Source: JBEKHI01 sp050012355 (GTDB lineage Bacteria; Actinomycetota; Actinomycetes; Streptosporangiales; Streptosporangiaceae). Taken from it: 42,883 nt of DNA. The translations under genes were made by a program, and so were the position numbers. The notes beneath the pieces were generated by a model. That model made no database searches. It saw only the letters and a program-made list of their open reading frames with translations, and was not told the origin of the DNA. Where the stretch lies: contig JBEKHI010000015.1 in NCBI GenBank assembly GCA_050012355.1, forward strand, positions 1-42,883, in the 5' to 3' direction. This document shows, in pieces, positions 39,805 to 42,883 of the stretch (positions within the stretch are counted from its first letter, which is position 1; each line of letters opens with the position of its first letter).

Positions 39805-39857
39805 CCCATCGATGGCCCACCGCTGGTGCTATCACGCTAGCGATGGGCCATCGATGG
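39805..39857. repeat. Dimeric palindromic repeat, copy R4
   Basis: It matches R1 (11075-11127) at about 46 of 53 positions without gaps, including the shared spacer TGGTGCTATC-A/G-CGCTA. Both units are of the type CGATGG-N-CCA-Y-CG-MTGG. It lies in the 495-bp gene-free stretch between the hybrid scar and the secreted-protein gene. Apart from R4 and the palindromes at 40049-40088 nothing is recognised there. Confidence 0.75.
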
Positions 39858-40048
39858 GGTCGCCAGGCATCCCGGGCAGGCAACATCAGCCCCAGGTACA
39901 CTCTGCACAACAGGAACCCCAGGGGCCTGGCCGGACGAACGGCAGATAGGCAGCGGCGCGTCCCGCTGGACTATCCCATCAAGGCCTGCGAAACCACCGG
40001 GCCTCATGGGCGACGCGGCACTAGGCCGGACCTTGACGGTGCCAGAAT

Positions 40049-40088
40049 AAACTGATATCAGTTTTATTGTCAGTAAGTGATATCACTT
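40049..40088. promoter_or_regulatory. Twin TGATATCA palindromes (candidate repressor operators)
   Basis: AAACTGATATCAGTTT (40049-40064) and AAGTGATATCACTT (40075-40088) are both perfect palindromes with the core TGATATCA, centred 25 bp apart. They lie about 116-180 bp before the possible starts of the secreted-protein gene. The size and symmetry fit a TetR- or MarR-type dimer. The local AT-richness is unlike the rest of the window and may mark a promoter. No such regulator gene is in view. Confidence 0.6.
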
Positions 40089-40203
40089 CACTGCGGCGCG
40101 GGCGGCCAGTCGGCTCGCGCAAAGCATCTCGCGCGGGGTTGCTTCGTGATGACGGTCCATGGTGCACCGGTATCCCTTCTCATCCAACCAAGAAGATGGG
40201 GAA

Positions 40204-41554
40204 ATGCGAACCAAGACTCTGCTCCCCCGTATCCGCTCGTCCATCGCCAGAACGGGAGCCGTCAGGATGCGCACCGCCAGGGTTGCCGTAGTGTCCGTCG
40301 CCACGGCAGCTATCGTCACGGCGTCCATTGCCGCGCTCGGCGGGCAAGCACCCGCATACGCCGCACCTGAGGCGGCCTCGCCGGTAACGCCGGCGTGCGC
40401 CTGGTACGAGCTTTCCGTGTCCACCGACAACGAGAGCGCGCCCGACAGCGCGGCGACCTACTGGCTGCTTCCTTACACGGTGCAAGACGGCCTGCGGATC
40501 GTGCTCAACGGGCGCTATCCGGACAGCCGGTATAGCTCCCTGCAGGCCTACAAGTCCACCGGCGGGTTGTTCAGCACGAACGGTGTCGAGTCGGCGCTGA
40601 CCGACTACCGCATCGAGCCAGATCCCGGCAGCGTCAACCCGTGGCAGCACACCGCCCGTCACCCGGGGCAGGGTGGTGACGCGTTCACCGTGACGCTGCG
40701 GTCCGACGTGGCTCCGGGCCAGGTCAACACGCTGCCGCTGGCCCCGGCCAGCACGGCGCCCGGCACCGCCGGCTACCTCATCTACCGGGTCTACCTGCCG
40801 GCCAGGGGGGACTTCTCGCGGGTGCCACTGCCCGTGGTGACCTTCACGCTCGGCGGCGTGTCTAAGCAGGTCCCGGCCTGCCCGCCCAGCACAGCCCCTG
40901 GCGGGCGCACAGGCGACAAGCGCACCCGCCAGCGTCTCATCCGCGTCGTCGGCGCAGAGCGTGGAGTTCGCCCGCGGGGTGCCATCGGGCGGCGGCTTCC
41001 CGAACGCGGACTCCGGTTACCTCACCGCCGTGGTCACGCCCCCAGGCGATGGCGATGTAGTGGTCATCCAGGGCAAGGCGCCGACCGCGGCCCGCGGAAA
41101 TCACCCCTCGCCGTGGCCGGCACCAGGCATCGACATGCAGTACTGGTCGCTATGCAACTATCTGGTTACCGCGGAGGTTCCGCTGGTGGTTAACCAGCTC
41201 CCTGGCGGCGGGGTCGATTACGGATGCCGGTACGACAGCAAGGTCGCGCTCGACCGGCGCGGCGACTACACGTTCGTCGTCGGCACCGAGGCGCAGCGCG
41301 CCACGATCGAGCGGATCCCGGGCGCGACGTTCCTGCCGTTCTCGACCGCGCAGCCGACGACGACAAGCGTCCTGCTACTGCGCGACATGCTCGTGAACCC
41401 GGGCTTCGCCGAAGCGGTCCAGAACGTCCCGGAGAACGCGAGCCCGGCCTCGGCCGCCGCGGTCATGGGACCTTATTACCCCCGCGCAGCCATCTGCCCG
41501 CTAACCACCCTGACCAGCGGCGGAGCCGCCGCCTGCCTGGCAGGCACGGGGTGA
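40204..41554 (+). pseudogene. Secreted protein gene disrupted by a frameshift
   Basis: Two frames make one protein. The first has a signal peptide (VAVVSVATAAIVTASIAALG then AYAAPEA) and YELSVSTDNESAPDSAATYW, LRIVLNGRYPDSRYSSLQAY and GYLIYRVYLPARGDFSRVPL. After VPAC (near 40880) it degenerates into Arg-rich shadow. The +1 frame, open from about 40900, carries on with SSASSAQSVEFARG, GGFPNADSGYLTAVVTPPG, YTFVVGTEAQRATIERIPGA and PYYPRAAICPL to TGA 41554. A single-base change between about 40875 and 40925 explains it. ATG 40267, eight bases after GGGAG, is the best start; 40204 and 40159 are in frame too. The function of this exported family is unknown to me. Sequencing error is possible. Confidence 0.78.
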
Positions 41555-41579
41555 CCGGCTAGCAGCGGCACCGCCGATT

Positions 41580-41633
41580 CTGGTGGGTGCTGCGCTACCC
41601 AGCAAAGAGTGTGGGTAATGCAGCACTCACCAG
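41580..41633. repeat. Long-hairpin element E2 (also likely terminator of sufT)
   Basis: The 22-base arms, CTGGTGGGTGCTGCGCTACC-CA (41580-41601) and its partner at 41612-41633 ending ACTCACCAG, pair at 19 of 22 positions around the loop GCAAAGAGTG. It lies between the convergent ends of the secreted-protein gene and sufT, so it can end both messages. Arm sequence GGTGCTGC and the ACTCTT loop (here on the minus strand) link it to E1 and E3. Confidence 0.78.
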
Positions 41634-41655
41634 GGAAAACGGCCGCTCCCCGCCG

Positions 41656-41994
41656 TCAGATGTTGAAGCCGAGGGCCCTTAGCTGCTCGCGGCCGTCGTC
41701 GGTGATGCTCTCCGGGCCCCACGGGGGCATCCAGACCCAGTTGATCCGGACGTCGGACACAACGCCGTCCAGGGCCTCGCGGGCCTGCTCCTCGATGACG
41801 TCGGTCAGCGGGCAGGCCGCCGAGGTGAGCGTCATGTCGATAGTGGCGGCGCGATCCGCGTCCACGTCCACGCCATAGACGAGGCCGAGGTCGACGACGT
41901 TGATGCCGAGCTCCGGGTCGACGACGTCGCGCATCGCCTCAAGGACGTCCTCGACCTCCTTGGACAACGGCTCCTGCGAAACTTGCTCAGTCAT
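41656..41994 (-). CDS. sufT: Metal-sulfur cluster assembly factor, SufT-like (DUF59)
   Basis: The protein has about 112 residues from ATG 41994. VEDVLEAMRDVVDPELGINV then VDLGLVYGVDV is the DUF59/PaaD core. LTSAACPLTDVIEEQAREAL has the conserved Thr and reactive Cys, and VWMPPWGPESITDDGREQLR is the usual C-terminus. The protein helps mature Fe-S enzymes in the SUF pathway. Its start overlaps the sufU stop by 8 bp, giving the usual actinobacterial order sufS-sufU-sufT. It is the last gene before hairpin E2, and 17 bases at its end recur at 39579-39595. Confidence 0.9.
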   Translation of the reverse strand: MTEQVSQEPLSKEVEDVLEAMRDVVDPELGINVVDLGLVYGVDVDADRAATIDMTLTSAACPLTDVIEEQAREALDGVVSDVRINWVWMPPWGPESITDDGREQLRALGFNI

Positions 41995-42436
41995 GCCTCT
42001 CACCCTCTAGAGCGCGTGCGGTCGCGTCCTTCCACGCCATCCAGCTCAGCAAAGCACACTTGATCCGAGCCGGGTACTTCGACACTCCCTCGAACGCCAC
42101 CGCGTCCTCGAGCACGTCTTCGTCCGGTTCACCGTGGCCACGGGACTGCATCAGCGACAGGAAGGCGTCGTTGACTCGCAGGGCCTCTTCTACCGGCTTG
42201 CCGATGAGCAGGTCGGCCAGCACCGAGGCGGACGCCTGGCTGATCGAGCAGCCCATCGAGTCGTAGGAGACGTCCGCGATCGTGTCGCCCTTCAGCAAGA
42301 CACGGAGCGTCACCTCGTCGCCGCAGGTCGGGTTGACGTGGTGCACCTCGGCGTCGTACGGATCCCGGAGACCCTTGTGGTGCGGATTCCGGTAGTGGTC
42401 CAGGATGATGTCCTGGTACATCGACTGGAGTTCCAT
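41987..42436 (-). CDS. sufU: Iron-sulfur assembly/sulfur-transfer protein SufU
   Basis: The 149-residue protein has MYQDIILDHYRNPHHKGLRD, the Zn-site residues Cys38 and Asp40 in NPTCGDE, Cys63 in YDSMGCSISQASAS, and Cys127 in ARIKCALLSW. This is the zinc-dependent SufU type that accepts persulfide sulfur from SufS and passes it to the SufBCD scaffold. The insertion between the second and third ligands distinguishes it from IscU. ATG 42436 lies inside the open frame of sufS, which continues past it in another frame. It is translated with sufT. Confidence 0.92.
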   Translation of the reverse strand: MELQSMYQDIILDHYRNPHHKGLRDPYDAEVHHVNPTCGDEVTLRVLLKGDTIADVSYDSMGCSISQASASVLADLLIGKPVEEALRVNDAFLSLMQSRGHGEPDEDVLEDAVAFEGVSKYPARIKCALLSWMAWKDATARALEGERHD

Positions 42437-42883
42437 AACACCTGGAAGAAACGCTGAGCGGACCGGATTCCTTCCGCCAGCGCGTCCACTTCATCGTGGG
42501 TGTTGTACACGTAGAACGTGGCTCGCGTTGAGGACTGGACCCCGAGTGCCCGGTGCAGCGGCCACGCGCAGTGGTGACCCGTCCGCACCGCTATGCCCAG
42601 GTCGTCCAGCACCTGGCCGATGTCGTGCGGGTGCACTCCCTCGACCTCGAAGGCGACGGCGCCGCCCCGGTCCTGGGTCGTGGTCGGCCCGAGGATCCGG
42701 ACCCCGGGGATCTCCCCCAGCAGCGAAAGCGCGTGCGCGGTCAGCTCCTCCTCGTGCGCGGCCACGTTGTCCATGCCGAGCGCGTTGAGGTAGTCGATCG
42801 CGGCGGCCAGGCCGACGGCCAGCGGCGCGGGCGGCACCCCCGGCTCGAACCGGTCCGGTGGCGGCAGGAACGTGGTCTCCTCC
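42310..42883 (-). CDS. sufS: Cysteine desulfurase SufS, C-terminal part (truncated by window edge)
   Basis: The frame enters at the right edge and reads ETTFLPPPDRFEPGVPPAPL, AVGLAAAIDYLNALGMDNVA, VAFEVEGVHPHDIGQVLDDL and the active-site cysteine loop GIAVRTGHHCAWPLHRALGV, then RATFYVYNTHDEVDALAEGI. This is the C-terminal half of the PLP enzyme that takes sulfur from cysteine and gives it to SufU. The family normally ends near AQRFFG; here the frame runs on for about 45 residues over the first 127 bp of sufU. The extra tail looks non-native, so the stop may have been lost or displaced. Confidence 0.88.
   Translation of the reverse strand, partial: EETTFLPPPDRFEPGVPPAPLAVGLAAAIDYLNALGMDNVAAHEEELTAHALSLLGEIPGVRILGPTTTQDRGGAVAFEVEGVHPHDIGQVLDDLGIAVRTGHHCAWPLHRALGVQSSTRATFYVYNTHDEVDALAEGIRSAQRFFQVLWNSSRCTRTSSWTTTGIRTTRVSGIRTTPRCTTSTRPAATR

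Noticed and set aside
38596..41633. E elements as insertion-sequence ends or integron attC sites
   Set aside because: There is no transposase or integrase nearby, no target duplication, and no conserved attC core; they are kept as a hairpin repeat family only.
1..42883. tRNA, rRNA or known riboswitch genes
   Set aside because: No cloverleaf, rRNA segment or recognisable riboswitch core was seen on reading both strands; a covariance-model scan was not possible here.

Overview
This is a 42.9-kb piece of chromosome from a high-GC actinomycete. The GC-rich third codon positions, frequent GTG starts and several lineage-typical families support this: a DUF574-type S-adenosyl methyltransferase, an acVLRF1-like ribosome-rescue hydrolase, an LCP/LytR_C wall protein, a DUF6542 protein, a WYL regulator and a SufS-SufU-SufT iron-sulfur block. 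I cannot place it below class level. No rRNA, tRNA, CRISPR array, phage module, transposase or integrase was seen.

Layout. 1-2.8 kb: the start of a secreted BNR/sialidase-fold protein, then a MocR-type (GntR plus aminotransferase) regulator divergent from a TauE/SafE exporter. 2.8-11 kb: a carbohydrate locus. A LacI repressor, GH3 glycosidase, DUF6807 (PmoA-like) protein and cupin form one tightly coupled operon on the minus strand. A sugar-binding lipoprotein and two MalFG-type permeases run divergently, with LacI-type palindromes between. No ATPase is present, so a shared ATPase elsewhere is probable. 11-17 kb: an LCP wall-ligase protein divergent from a DUF6542 membrane protein, then an SsuABC/TauABC-like importer with a candidate operator, and a small lipoprotein. 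17-24.6 kb: GH15 trehalase/glucoamylase, sulfotransferase, ABC exporter, small HTH protein, ABC-F ATPase and acVLRF1. 24.7-30.3 kb: SseB-like protein, an unknown small protein, a NarL-type two-component system and two methyltransferases. 30.2-37.4 kb: small ORF, nitronate monooxygenase, redoxin, alpha/beta hydrolase, WYL regulator, a valS remnant, a DSP-type phosphatase, a methyltransferase and a MOSC protein. 37.5-42.9 kb: a split glycosyltransferase, a HEPN/Abi_2-like defence gene, repeat-rich scar DNA, a frameshifted secreted-protein gene and sufT-sufU-sufS, with sufS cut by the window end.

The right-hand 9 kb looks plastic. It holds a valyl-tRNA synthetase remnant that lacks its N-terminus and the whole editing domain, a glycosyltransferase split at a stop codon, a second small fragment of that glycosyltransferase, a sufT-tail-like fragment and a frameshifted gene. 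Two repeat families stand out. One is a 50-53-bp dimeric palindrome (cores like CGATGGCCCATCGATGG) at 11.1, 23.9 and 39.8 kb, with a monomer at 13.7 kb. The other is a roughly 64-bp long-hairpin element at 38.6, 39.5 and 41.6 kb, whose first two copies bracket the HEPN/Abi gene. The most interesting unit is therefore 38.6-39.7 kb: a probable abortive-infection RNase gene between same-orientation hairpin repeats, next to hybrid gene fragments.
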